64,000 bases of DNA from Ricordea florida. Its lineage: Eukaryota; Cnidaria; Anthozoa; Corallimorpharia; Ricordeidae. This document shows, one piece after another, positions 1 to 12,392 of the stretch (within the stretch, counting starts at the first letter, position 1; each line of letters starts with the position of its first letter). The notes under the pieces were generated by a model. It was given only the letters and a program-made list of their open reading frames with translations, did no database searches and was not told the origin of the DNA. Where the stretch lies: positions 17,776,262 to 17,840,261 of the forward strand of contig OX453272.1 in assembly GCA_949710005.1 (NCBI GenBank), in the 5' to 3' direction. The position numbers and the translations under genes were made by a program.

Positions 1-2978
1 TTCGAAACTTTAAACGTATGGTAAAATGTGCTATTACAACTAAAGAGAACATTAAAAATGCTTACATAACTTACTTACCTAGAAGACGGTCGTCCTGCCC
101 ATACAATCTCTTATAATGCATTTTGACCAAAATCTGTGAGGCTGAGTTTCTTGACAGCCAGCTGCATGTATCGTATCTTAGCGTCTAGAATGAGTATAAA
201 CACGAGATAAAGTGCGTTACAAAGTACATATTAAATGCTACAACACGGTGAAAGCGGCATATTGATCGGCCTTTTGTGTAATAAGCACTCGTTTGATAAA
301 GTTTAGTACTGTGTGAGCAGTCTTCTTTACAATTAGCTGACTTAAGTAAATATATCCACAGCTAAAGTACAATATAATCACGAATCACAATCAATCTAAT
401 TTCATTCTTAAGTATTTCCTTTTGCGGTATAGCATAAGTCGGCAAAGTGTCAGAATTGCAAAGATTCTGCAAAATAGGATAAAATGACCTTTATTCCAAG
501 GGGGTAGTTCGTGTCTTAACCGCGCATTTGTAGTGGCAAAAAGTCTACGCCTTAAAAATTACATTGAAATTAAATCGTTCTAATCAAAATTTTATTGGAA
601 ACTTAAAACTTATGGTAAAATGTGCTATTACAACTAAAGAGAACATTAAAAATGCTTACATAACTTACTTACCTAGAAGACGGTCGTCCTGCCCATACAA
701 TCTCTTATAATGCACTTTGACCAAAATCTGTGAGGCTAAGTTTCTTGACAGCCAGCTGCATGTATCGTATCTCAGCGTCTAGAATGAGTATAAACACGAG
801 ATAAAGTACGTTACAAAGTACATATTAAATGCTACAACACGGTGAAAGCGGCATATTAATCGGCAATCTGTGTAATAAGCACTCGTTTGATAAAGTTTAG
901 TACTGTGTAAGCAGTCTTCTTTACAATCAGCTGACTTAAGTAAATATATGCACAGCTAAACTACAATATAATCACGAATCACAATCAATCTAATTTTATT
1001 CTTAAGTATTGCCTTTTGCGGTATAGCATAAGTCGGAAAAGTGTCAGAATTGCAAAGATTCAGCAAAATAGGATAAAATGACCTTTATTCCAAGCGGGTA
1101 GGTTCGTGTCTTAAACGCGCATGCGTAATGGCAAAAAGTCTAAGCCTTAAAAATTAAATTGAAATTAAATCGTTCTAATCAAAATTTTATTCGAAACTTA
1201 AAACGTATGGTAAAATGTGCTATTACAACTAAAGAGAACATTAAAAATGCTTACATAACCTACTTACCTAGAATACGGTCGTCCTGCCCATACAATCTCT
1301 TATAATGCATTTTGACCAAAATCTGTGAGGCTGAGTTTCTTGACAGCCAGCTGCATGTATCGTATCTCAGCGTCTAGAATGAGTATAAACACGAGATAAA
1401 GAAGTGCATTACAAAGTACATATTAAATGCTACAACACGGTGAAAGCGGCATATTGATCGGCCTTTTGTGTAATAAGCACTCGTTTGATAAAGTTTAGTA
1501 CTGTGTGAGCAGTCTTCTTTACAATTTGCTGACTTAAGTAAATATATGCACAGCTAAACTACAATATAATCACGAATCACAATCAATCTAATTTTATTCT
1601 TAAATATTGCCTTTTGCGGTATAGCATAAATCGGCAAAGTGTCAGAATTGCAAAGATTCTGCAAAATAGGATAAATTTACCTTTATTCCAAGGGGGTAGG
1701 TTCGTGTCTTAAACGCGCATGCGTAGTGGCAAAAAGTCTAAGCCTTAAGAATTACATTGAAATTAAATCGATCTAATCAAAATTTTATTCGAAACTTAAA
1801 ACGTATTGTAAAATGTGCTATTACAACTAAAGAGAACATTAAAAATGCTTACATAACTTACTTACCTAGAAGACGGTCGTCCTGCCCATACAATCTCTTA
1901 TAATGCACTTTGACCAAAATCTGTGAGGCTAAGTTTCTTGACAGCCAGCTGCATGTATCGTATCTCAGCGTCTAGAATGAGTATAAACACGAGATAAAGT
2001 ACGTTACAAAGTACATATTAAATGCTACAACACGGTGAAAGCGGCATATTAATCGGCAATCTGTGTAATAAGCACTCGTTTGATAAAGTTTAGTACTGTG
2101 TAAGCATTCTTCTTTACAATCAGCTGACTTAAGTAAATATATGCACAGCTAAACTACAATATAATCACGAATCACAATCAATCTAATTTTATTCTTAAGT
2201 ATTGCCTTTTGCGGTATAGCATAAGTCGGAAAAGTGTCAGAATTGCAAAGATTCTGCAAAATAGGATAAAATGACTTTTATTCCAAGGGGGTAGGTTTGT
2301 GTCTTAAACGCGCATGCGTAGTGGCAAAAAGTCTAAGCCTTAAGAATTACATTGAAATTAAATGGTTCTAATCAAAATTTTATTCGAAACTTAAAACGTA
2401 TGGTAAAATGTGGTATTACAACTAAAGAGAACATTAAAAATGCTTACATAACTTACTTACCTACAAGACGGTCGTCCTGCCCATACAATCTCCTATAATG
2501 CATTTTGACCAAAATCTGTGAGGCTGAGTTTCTTGACAGCCAGCTGCATGTATCGTATCTCAGCGTCTAGAATGAGTATAAACACGAGATAAAGTGCGTT
2601 ACAAAGTACATATTAAATGCTACAACCCGGTGAAAGCGGCATATTGATCGGCCTTTTGTGTAATAAGCACTCGTTTGATAAAGTTTAGTACTGTGTGAGC
2701 AGTCCTCTTTACAATCAGCTGACTTAAGTAAATATATGAACAGCTAAACTACAATATAATCACGAATCACAATCAATCTAATTTTATTCTTAAGTATTGC
2801 CTTTTGCGGTATAGCATAAGTCGGAAAAGTGTCAGAATTGCAAAGATTCTGCAAAATAGGATAAAAGGACCTTTATTCCAAAGGGGTAGGTTCGTGTCTT
2901 GAACGCGCATGCGTAGTGGCAAAAAGTCTAAGCCTTAAAAATTACATTGCAAATTAATTCGTTCTAATCAAAATTTTA
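1..2978. repeat. higher-order repeat, five-monomer unit (types 1-2-3-4-5)
   Basis: Monomers start at 1, 595, 1190, 1788 and 2383 (594, 595, 598, 595 and 596 bp). Each type has private markers. Type 1 has CCGCGCATTTG and AAAGTAC. Type 2 has CCAAGCGGGTAG and GATTCAGC. Type 3 has a 3-bp insertion (AAAGAAGTGCATT) and GATAAATTTACC. Type 4 has ACGTATTGTAAA and AAATGGTTC. Type 5 has TGTGGTATT, AACCCGG and CTTGAACGCG. The same order with the same markers returns at 13054-16031, which defines the higher-order unit. Confidence 0.88.
40..78 (-). other. intron-like 39-nt segment in each monomer (5' and 3' splice-site consensus)
   Basis: On the minus strand each monomer reads CTTCTAG then GTAAGTAAG, a perfect AG|GTAAGT 5' splice-site consensus. 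Exactly 39 nt from that GT the sequence ends in GTTCTCTTTAG, a good pyrimidine-rich 3' splice site. Coordinates are for the first monomer; the same arrangement recurs in the full monomers inspected, including variants that change the bases just outside the donor (CTTGTAG and TATTCTAG forms). Between the two lies CATTTTTAATG, faintly like an Sm site. No open reading frame flanks it, so ordinary pre-mRNA splicing of a coding gene is unlikely. It may be chance, a relic, or part of a small spliceosomal or spliced-leader-like RNA. Confidence 0.3.
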
Positions 2979-4765
2979 TTCGAAACTTTAAACGTATGGT
3001 AAAATGTGCTATTACAACTAAAGAGAACATTAAAAATGCTTACATAACTTACTTACCTAGAAGACGGTCGTCCTGCCCATACAATCTCTTATAATGCATT
3101 TTGACCAAAATCTGTGAGGCTGAGTTTCTTGACAGCCAGCTGCATGTATCGTATCTCAGCGTCTAGAATGAGTATAAACACGAGATAAAGTGCGTTACAA
3201 AGTACATATTAAATGCTACAACACGGTGAAAGCGGCATATTGATCGGCCTTTTGTGTAATAAGCACTCGTTTGATAAAGTTTAGTACTGTGTGAGCAGTG
3301 TTCTTTACAATTAGCTGACTTAAGTAAATATATCCACAGCTAAAGTACAATATAATCACGAATCACAATCAATCTAATTTTATTCTTAAGTATTTCCTTT
3401 TTCGGTATAGCATAAATCGGCAAAGTGTCAGAATTGCAAAGATTCTGCAAAATAGGATAAAATGACCTTTATTCCAAGGGGGTAGGTTCGTGTCTTAACC
3501 GCGCATTTGTAGTGGCAAAAAGTCTACGCCTTAAAAATTACATTGAAATTAAATCGTTCTAATCAAAATTTTATTCGAAACTTAAAACTTATGGTAAAAT
3601 GTGCTATTACAACTAAAGAGAACTTTAAAAATGCTTACATAACTTACTTACCTAGAAGACGGTCGTCCTGCCCATACAATCTCTTATAATGCACTTTGAC
3701 CAAAATCTGTGAGGCTAAGTTTCTTGACAGCCAGCTGCATGTATCGTATCTCAGCGTCTAGAATGAGTATAAACACGAGATAAAGTACGTTACAAGGTAC
3801 ATATTAAATGCTACAACACGGTGAAAGCGGCATATTAATCGGCAATCTGTGTAATAAGCACTCGTTTGATAAAGTTTAGTACTGTGTAAGCAGTCTTCTT
3901 TACAATCAGCTGACTTAAGTAAATATATGCACAGCTAAACTACAATATAATCACGAATCACAATCAATCTAATTTTATTCTTAAGTATTGCCTTTTGCGG
4001 TATAGCATAAGTCGGAAAAGTGTCAGAATTGCAAAGATTCAGCAAAATAGGACAAAATGACCTTTATTCCAAGCGGGTAGGTTCGTGTCTTAAACGCGCA
4101 TGCGTAGTGGCAAAAAGTCTAAGCCTTAAAAATTAAATTGAAATTAAATCGTTCTAATCAAAATTTTATTCGAAACTTAAAACGTATGGTAAAATGTGCT
4201 ATTACAACTACAGAGAACATTAAAAATGCTTACATAACCTACTTACCTAGAAGACGGTCGTCCTGCCCATACAATCTCTTATAATGCATTTTGACCAAAA
4301 TCTGTGAGGCTGAGTTTCTTGACAGCCAGCTGCATGTATCGTATCTCAGCGTCTAGAATGAGTATAAACACGAGATAAAGAAGTGCATTACAAAGTACAT
4401 ATTAAATGCTACAACACGGTGAAAGCGGCATATTGATCGGCCTTTTGTGTAATAAGCACTCGTTTGATAAAGTTTAGTACTGTGTGAGCAGTCTTCTTTA
4501 CAATTTGCTGACTTAAGTAAATATATGCACAGCTAAACTACAATATAATCACGAATCACAATCAATCTAATTTTATTCTTAAGTATTGCCTTTTGCGGTA
4601 TAGCATAAGTCGGCAAAGTGTCAGAATTGCAAAGATTCTGCAAAATAGGATAAAATGACCTTTATTCCAAGGGGGTAGTTCGTGTCTTAACCGCGCATTT
4701 GTAGTGGCAAAAAGTCTACGCCTTAAAAATTACATTGAAATTAAATCGTTCTAATCAAAATTTTA
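2979..4765. repeat. partial higher-order unit (1-2-3/1 hybrid)
   Basis: Three monomers start at 2979, 3574 and 4169. The first two are types 1 and 2. The third (4169-4765, 597 bp) begins as type 3, with the AAAGAAGTGC insertion, and ends as type 1 (GGGGGTAGTTCG, CCGCGCATTTG). It is followed directly by a type 2 monomer at 4766. This is the product expected from an unequal exchange between a type 3 and a type 1 monomer. Confidence 0.82.
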
Positions 4766-7148
4766 TTCGAAACTTAAAACTTATGGTAAAATGTGCTATT
4801 ACAACTAAAGAGAACATTAAAAATGCTTACATAACTTACTTACCTAGAAGACGGTCGTCCTGCCCATACAATCTCTTATAATGCACTTTGACCAAAATCT
4901 GTGAGGCTAAGTTTCTTGACAGCCAGCTGCATGTATCGTATCTCAGCGTCTAGAATGAGTATAAACACGAGATAAAGTACGTTACAAAGTACATATTAAA
5001 TGCTACAACACGGTGAAAGCGGCATATTAATCGGCAATCTGTGTAATAAGCACTCGTTTGATAAAGTTTAGTACTGTGTAAGCAGTCTTCTTTACAATCA
5101 GCTGACTTAAGTAAATATATGCACAGCTAAACTACAATATAATCACGAATCACAATCAATCTAATTTTATTCTTAAGTATTGCCTTTTGCGGTATAGCAT
5201 AAGTCGGAAAAGTGTCAGAATTGCAAAGATTCAGCAAAATAGGATAAAATGACCTTTATTCCAAGCGGGTAGGTTCGTGTCTTAAACGCGCATGCGTAGT
5301 GGCAAAAAGTCTAACCCTTAAAAATTAAATTGAAATTAAATCGTTCTAATCAAAATTTTATTCGAAACTTAAAACGTATGGTAAAATGTGCTATTACAAC
5401 TAAAGAGAACATTAAAAATGCTTACATAACCTACTTACCTAGAATACGGTCGTCCTGCCCATACAATCTCTTATAATGCATTTTGACCAAAATCTGTGAG
5501 GCTGAGTTTCTTGACAGCCAGCTGCATGTATCGTATCTCAGCGTCTAGAATGAGTATAAACACGAGATAAAGAAGTGCATTACAAAGTACATATTAAATG
5601 CTACAACACGGTGAAAGCGGCATATTGATCGGCCTTTTGTGTAATAAGCACTCGTTTGATAAAGTTTAGTACTGTGTGAGCAGTCTTCTTTACAATTTGC
5701 TGACTTAAGTAAATATATGCACAGCTAAACTACAATATAATCACGAATCACAATCAATCTAATTTTATTCTTAAATATTGCCTTTTGCGGTATAGCATAA
5801 ATCGGCAAAGTGTCAGAATTGCAAAGATTCTGCAAAATAGGATAAATTTACCTTTATTCCAAGGGGGTAGGTTCGTGTCTTAAACGCGCATGCGTAGTGG
5901 CAAAAAGTCTAAGCCTTAAGAATTACATTGAAATTAAATCGATCTAATCAAAATTTTATTCGGAACTTAAAACGTATTGTAAAATGTGCTATTACAACTA
6001 AAGAGAACATTAAAAATGCTTACATAACTTACTTACCTAGAAGACGGTCCACCTGCCCATACAATCTCTTATAATGCACTTTGACCAAAATCTGTGAGGC
6101 TAAGTTTCTTGACAGCCAGCTGCATGTATCGTATCTCAGCGTCTAGAATGAGTATAAACACGAGATAAAGTACGTTACAAAGTACATATTAAATGCTACA
6201 ACACGGTGAAAGCGGCATATTAATCGGCAATCTGTGTAATAAGCACTCGTTTGATAAAGTTTAGTACTGTGTAAGCATTCTTCTTTACAATCAGCTGACT
6301 TAAGTAAATATATGCACAGCTAAACTACAATATAATCACGAATCACAATCAATCTAATTTTATTCTTAAGTATTGCCTTTTGCGGTATAGCATAAGTCGG
6401 AAAAGTGTCAGAATTGCAAAGATTCTGCAAAATAGGATAAAATGACTTTTATTCCAAGGGGGTAGGTTTGTGTCTTAAACGCGCATGCGTAGTGGCAAAA
6501 AGTCTAAGCCTTAAGAATTACATTGAAATTAAATGGTTCTAATCAAAATTTTATTCGAAACTTAAAACGTATGGTAAAATGTGGTATTACAACTAAAGAG
6601 AACATTAAAAATGCTTACATAACTTACTTACCTACAAGACGGTCGTCCTGCCCATACAATCTCCTATAATGCATTTTGACCAAAATCTGTGAGGCTGAGT
6701 TTCTTGACAGCCAGCTGCATGTATCGTATCTCAGCGTCTAGAATGAGTATAAACACGAGATAAAGTGCGTTACAAAGTACATATTAAATGCTACAACCCG
6801 GTGAAAGCGGCATATTGATCGGCCTCTTGTGTAATAAGCACTCGTTTGATAAAGTTTAGTACTGTGTGAGCAGTCCTCTTTACAATCAGCTGACTTAAGT
6901 AAATATATGCACAGCTAAACTACAATATAATCACGAATCACAATCAATCTAATTTTATTCTTAAGTATTGCCTTTTGCGGTATAGCATAAGTCGGAAAAG
7001 TGTCAGAATTGCAAAGATTCTGCAAAATAGGATAAAATGACCTTTATTCCAAGGGGGTAGGTTCGTGTCTTAAACGCGCATGCGTAGTGGCAAAAAGTCT
7101 AAGCCTTAAGAATTACATTGAAATTAAATCGTTCTAATCAAAATTTTA
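4766..7148. repeat. higher-order unit segment (2-3-4-5)
   Basis: Monomers start at 4766, 5361, 5959 and 6554 and carry the type 2, 3, 4 and 5 markers in order. The type 1 position is supplied by the hybrid end of the preceding unit. The type 5 copy here lacks the 3' private changes of the copy at 2383 (no CTTGAACGCG), so type 5 exists in two subtypes. Confidence 0.82.
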
Positions 7149-9530
7149 TTCGAAACTTTAAACGTATGGTAAAATGTGCTATTACAACTAAAGAGAACAT
7201 TAAAAATGCTTACATAACTTACTTACCTAGAAGACGGTCGTCCTGCCCATACAATCTCTTATAATGCATTTTGACCAAAATCTGTGAGGCTGAGTTTCTT
7301 GACAGCCAGCTGCATGTATCGTATCTCAGCGTCTAGAATGAGTATAAACACGAGATAAAGTGCGTTACAAAGTACATATTAAATGCTACAACACGGTGAA
7401 AGCGGCATATTGATCGGCCTTTTGTGTAATAAGCACTCGTTTGATAAAGTTTAGTACTGTGTGAGCAGTCTTCTTTACAATTAGCTGACTTAAGTAAATA
7501 TATCCACAGCTAAAGTACAATATAATCACGAATCACAATCAATCTAATTTTATTCTTAAGTATTTCCTTTTGCGGTATAGCATAAGTCGGCAAAGTGTCA
7601 GAATTGCAAAGATTCTGCAAAATAGGATAAAATGACCTTTATTCCAAGGGGGTAGTTCGTGTCTTAACCGCGCATTTGTAGTGGCAAAAAGTCTACGCCT
7701 TAAAAATTACATTGAAATTAAATCGTTCTAATCAAAATTTTATTCGAAACTTAAAACTTATGGTAAAATGTGCTATTACAACTAAAGAGAACATTAAAAA
7801 TGCTTACATAACTTACTTACCTAGAAGACGGTCGTCCTGCCCATACAATCTCTTATAATGCACTTTGACCAAAATCTGTGAGGCTAAGTTTCTTGACAGC
7901 CAGCTGCATGTATCGTATCTCAGCGTCTAGAATGAGTATAAACACGAGATAAAGTACGTTACAAAGTACATATTAAATGCTACAACACGGTGAAAGCGGC
8001 ATATTAATCGGCAATCTGTGTAATAAGCACTCGTTTGATAAAGTTTAGTACTGTGTAAGCAGTCTTCTTTACAATCAGCTGACTTAAGTAAATATATGCA
8101 CAGCTAAACTACAATATAATCACGAATCACAATCAATCTAATTTTATTCTTAAGTATTGCCTTTTGCGGTATAGCATAAGACGGAAAAGTGTCAGAATTG
8201 CAAAGATTCAGCAAAATAGGATAAAATGACCTTTATTCCAAGCGGGTAGGTTCGTGTCTTAAACGCGCATGCGTAGTGGCAAAAAGTCTAAGCCTTAAAA
8301 ATTAAATTGAAATTAAATCGTTCTAATCAAAATTTTATTCGAAACTTTAAACGTATGGTAAAATGTGCTATTACAACTAAAGAGAACATTAAAAATGCCT
8401 ACATAACCTACTTACCTAGAATACGGTCGTCCTGCCCATACAATCTCTTATAATGCATTTTGACCAAAATCTGTGAGGCTGAGTTTCTTGACAGCCAGCT
8501 GCATGTATCGTATCTCAGCGTCTAGAATGAGTATAAACACGAGATAAAGAAGTGCATTACAAAGTACGTATTAAATGCTACAACACGGTGAAAGCGGCAT
8601 ATTGATCGGCCTTTTGTGTAATAAGCACTCGTTTGATAAAGTTTAGTACTGTGTGAGCAGTCTTCTTTACAATTTGCTGACTTAAGTAAATATATGCACA
8701 GCTAAACTACAATATAATCACGAATCACAATCAATCTAATTTTATTCTTAAATATTGCCTTTTGCGGTATAGCATAAATCGGCAAAGTGTCAGAATTGCA
8801 AAGATTCTGCAAAATAGGATAAATTTACCTTTATTCCAAGGGGGTAGGTTCGTGTCTTAAACGCGCATGCGTAGTGGCAAAAAGTCTAAGCCTTAAGAAT
8901 TACATTGAAATTAAATCGATCTAATCAAAATTTTATTCGAAACTTAAAACGTATTGTAAAATGTGCTATTACAACTAAAGAGAACATTAAAAATGCTTAC
9001 ATAACTTACTTACCTAGAAGACGGTCGTCCTGCCCATACAATCTCTTATAATGCACTTTGACCAAAATCTGTGAGGCTAAGTTTCTTGACAGCCAGCTGC
9101 ATGTATCGTATCTCAGCGTCTAGAATGAGTATAAACACGAGATAAAGTACGTTACAAAGTACATATTAAATGCTACAACACGGTGAAAGCGGCATATTAA
9201 TCGGCAATCTGTGTAATAAGCACTCGTTTGATAAAGTTTAGTACTGTGTAAGCAGTCTTCTTTACAATCAGCTGACTTAAGTAAATATATGCACAGCTAA
9301 ACTACAATATAATCACGAATCACAATCAATCTAATTTTATTCTTAAGTATTGCCTTTTGCGGTATAGCATAAGTCGGAAAAGTGTCAGAATTGCAAAGAT
9401 TCTGCAAAATAGGATAAAATGACCTTTATTCCAAGGGGGTAGGTTCGTGTCTTAAACGCGCATGCGTAGTGGCAAAAAGTCTAAGCCTTAAGAATTACAT
9501 TGAAATTAAATCGTTCTAATCAAAATTTTA
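7149..9530. repeat. four-monomer higher-order unit (1-2-3-4/5 hybrid)
   Basis: Monomers start at 7149, 7743, 8338 and 8936, a 2382-bp unit. The last monomer starts as type 4 (ACGTATTGTAAA) but from about its middle has the plain form seen in the type 5 copy at 6554 (GCAGTCTTC, GACCTTTATT, AAATCGTTC). It therefore looks like a 4/5 fusion that deleted one monomer from the five-unit repeat. The same fused monomer recurs in the next unit. Confidence 0.82.
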
Positions 9531-11427
9531 TTCGAAACTTTAAACGTATGGTAAAATGTGCTATTACAACTAAAGAGAACATTAAAAATGCTTACATAAC
9601 TTACTTACCTAGAAGACGGTCGTCCTGCCCATACAATCTCTTATAATGCATTTTGACCAAAATCTGTGAGGCTGAGTTTCTTGACAGCCAGCTGCATGTA
9701 TCGTATCTCAGCGTCTAGAATGAGTATAAACACGAGATAAAGTGCGTTACAAAGTACATATTAAATGCTACAACACGGTGAAAGCGGCATATTGATCGGC
9801 CTTTTGTGTAATAAGCACTCGTTTGATAAAGTTTAGTACTGTGTGAGCAGTCTTCTTTACAATTAGCTGACTTAAGTAAATATATCCACAGCTAAAGTAC
9901 AATATAATCACGAATCACAATCAATCTAATTTTATTCTTAAGTATTTCCTTTTTCGGTATAGCATAAATCGGCAAAGTGTCAGAATTGCAAAGATTCTGC
10001 AAAATAGGATAAAATGACCTTTATTCCAAGGGGGTAGTTCGTGTCTTAACCGCGCATTTGTAGTGGCAAAAAGTCTACGCCTTAAAAATTACATTGAAAT
10101 TAAATCGTTCTAATCAAAATTTTATTCGAAACTTAAAACTTATGGTAAAATGTGCTATTACAACTAAAGAGAACATTAAAAATGCTTACATAACTTACTT
10201 ACCTAGAAGACGGTCGTCCTGCCCATACAATCTCTTATAATGCACTTTGACCAAAATCTGTGAGGCTAAGTTTCTTGACAGCCAGCTGCATGTATCGTAT
10301 CTCAGCGTCTAGAATGAGTATAAACACGAGATAAAGTACGTTACAAAGTACATATTAAATGCTACAACACGGTGAAAGCGGCATATTAATCGGCAATCTG
10401 TGTAATAAGCACTCGTTTGATAAAGTTTAGTACTGTGTAAGCAGTCTTCTTTACAATCAGCTGACTTAAGTAAATATATGCACAGCTAAACTACAATATA
10501 ATCACGAATCACAATCAATCTAATTTTATTCTTAAGTATTGCCTTTTGCGGTATAGCATAAGTCGGAAAAGTGTCAGAATTGCAAAGATTCAGCAAAATA
10601 GGATAAAATGACCTTTATTCCAAGCGGGTAGGTTCGTGTCTTAAACGCGCATGCGTAGTGGCAAAAAGTCTAAGCCTTAAAAATTAAATTGAAATTAAAT
10701 CGTTCTAATCAAAATTTTATTCGAAACTTAAAACGTATGGTAAAATGTGCTATTACAACTAAAGAGAACATTAAAAATGCTTACATAACCTACTTACCTA
10801 GAATACGGTCGTCCTGCCCATACAATCTCTTATAATGCATTTTGACCAAAATCTGTGAGGCTGAGTTTCTTGACAGCCAGCTGCATGTATCGTATCTCAG
10901 CGTCTAGAATGAGTATAAACACGAGATAAAGAAGTGCATTACAAAGTACGTATTAAATGCTACAACACGGTGAAAGCGGCATATTGATCGGCCTTTTGTG
11001 TAATAAGCACTCGTTTGATAAAGTTTAGTACTGTGTGAGCAGTCTTCTTTACAATTTGCTGACTTAAGTAAATATATGCACAGCTAAACTACAATATAAT
11101 CACGAATCACAATCAATCTAATTTTATTCTTAAATATTGCCTTTTGCGGTATAGCATAAATCGGCAAAGTGTCAGAATTGCAAAGATTCTGCAAAATAGG
11201 ATAAATTTACCTTTATTCCAAGGGGGTAGGTTCGTGTCTTAAACGCGCATGCGTAGTGGCAAAAAGTCTAAGCCTTAAGAATTACATTGAAATTAAATCG
11301 ATCTAATCAAAATTTTATTCGAAACTTAAAACGTATTGTAAAATGTGCTATTACAACTAAAGAGAACATTAAAAATGCTTACATAACTTACTTACCTAGA
11401 AGACGGTCGTCCTGCCCATACAATCTC

Positions 11428-11433
11428 TTATAA
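11428..11433. repeat. left target-site duplication TTATAA
   Basis: This direct TTATAA abuts the left terminal repeat and is matched at 12448-12453. In uninterrupted monomers the sequence occurs once, within CTCTTATAATGCA. The palindromic nature of the word makes its exact limits uncertain. Confidence 0.6.
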
Positions 11434-11487
11434 TTACTGATCGTCATCCAAACCCATTGTCTTCTGTCTGCATTATATCATCGAATG
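11434..11487 (+). repeat. left terminal inverted repeat
   Basis: It runs from TTACTGATCG to CATCGAATG and pairs with 12393-12447. It contains CTGTCTGCATTATATC (11464-11479), which recurs in inverted form inside the neighbouring palindrome at 12485-12500. Confidence 0.88.
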
Positions 11488-11588
11488 CCGAGAGAAAACA
11501 AATGCAAACCAAGTGTGTGAGAAAAACGGGTGCGGTCTTTTTTGGTAGCAGGGAAATTATCAGGGGTAATCTTACACGTGCTAAATCG

Positions 11589-11624
11589 ACACGCAGCATT
11601 ATTAAAACACGCAGCATTATTAAA
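11589..11624 (+). repeat. 18-bp perfect tandem duplication
   Basis: ACACGCAGCATTATTAAA occurs twice back to back (11589-11606 and 11607-11624). The second copy is also the left arm of an inverted repeat described next. Confidence 0.92.
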
Positions 11625-11682
11625 CCTATAACAAGCTGCATTATTAAAAATAATGCTGCGTGTTTTGGTTTTAATAATGCAG
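11607..11682. repeat. interlocking inverted repeats built on GCATTATT
   Basis: Three inverted pairs overlap. A 15-bp arm, ACACGCAGCATTATT (11607-11621), pairs with 11649-11663. A 14-bp arm, CTGCATTATTAAAA (11636-11649), pairs with 11669-11682. A short hairpin of GCATTATT and AATAATGC with an AAA loop lies at 11638-11656. The arms cross, so only some can fold at once, giving alternative or pseudoknot-like structures. The core GCATTAT/ATAATGC word also forms the stems of the palindrome at 12451-12569. Confidence 0.85.
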
Positions 11683-11690
11683 AATGCTTT

Positions 11691-12392
11691 ACACCCGTAT
11701 ATCCACTTCTGAAGCGCTTCCTCGTCTCTCGCCATTCTTTAAAGATATTTAGCGCCCAATTCTACTTCCTTCGAGAAAATGAGGTAACAACCGATACTCC
11801 TCGTTACACAAACAATTAGGACTGAAAATATTTAGAAAAATACATGACTATCTGTCTCACTAGAAAACGAACTAAGCAAAGTCAAGAACATTTGTGTCCA
11901 TATCCACTTTTAATGCTTTAGTGAATAAAGTTATTATCCTCTGATCATTTTCTGTGCCCTTCACTCGTCGACACACCCATTCCTGAACAACAATAACAAC
12001 ATCGGGTTACACACAACTAAGCAAAACCAAAGAACTGTAACGACTGAGAAAGTACTTACCATCTCATTCATCCGACTTAATGGTAAACGTTGACTGCGTA
12101 AGAAACAATTCTTCCTCAGAACTGCTTTCGCAGACGTTTTCCGCCATCATTCCAAACAACAATGAGTTGACTTTCAGAAAGAACTGTGTTTGTCGAGCAA
12201 TATGCAAATTGCATCTACCTTGACAACAAACAGTCAATAACTCGTTTCTGGTTGCATTTTTCACACGTACATGTCAAGTTATGCTCATGAAAACAATAGC
12301 TAATGTGGCAGTTACCTTGAATAAAAAGTATCGATTGAACGCCATGAATTGTTTAACTTATTGTTTTCCACAGAAATACAAAAGGACGGTGA
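11691..12392. other. internal unassigned region of the 1014-bp element
   Basis: About 700 bp of AT-rich sequence between the hairpin cluster and the right terminal repeat. I see no recognisable domain, tandem repeat or RNA gene in it. The only internal similarity noticed is a short direct repeat starting ACTAAGCAAA at 11871 and again at 12016, each followed about 6 bp later by AAGAAC or AAAGAAC. It could be captured host DNA or the remains of an autonomous element. Confidence 0.6.

Noticed and set aside
140-180. TTGACA and TATAAT words resembling a bacterial promoter
   Set aside because: They are in the wrong order and spacing, lie in a eukaryotic-type satellite, and have no gene downstream.
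428-520. Pol III A-box and B-box-like words (TAGCATAAGTCGG and GGTTCGTGTC) with a hairpin CAGAAT/ATTCTG between, suggesting a tRNA-derived unit
   Set aside because: The A-box needs an extra base, the B-box lacks the invariant A and the final C, no T stem or acceptor stem pairs, and the hairpin is broken in type 2 monomers.
11444-11735. Minus-strand frames of 65 and 85 codons
   Set aside because: They are translations of the same hairpin and repeat sequence (NNAAC repeats) with no recognisable protein family.
11457-11819. Plus-strand open frame of 120 codons inside the inserted element
   Set aside because: It starts inside the terminal inverted repeat and its middle is a translation of the 18-bp tandem duplication (repeating SIIK). 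It has no domain and is overlapped by equally long frames on the other strand.
12064-12264. Minus-strand frame of 66 codons
   Set aside because: It is short and isolated, with no motif or supporting context; chance open frame in the element interior.
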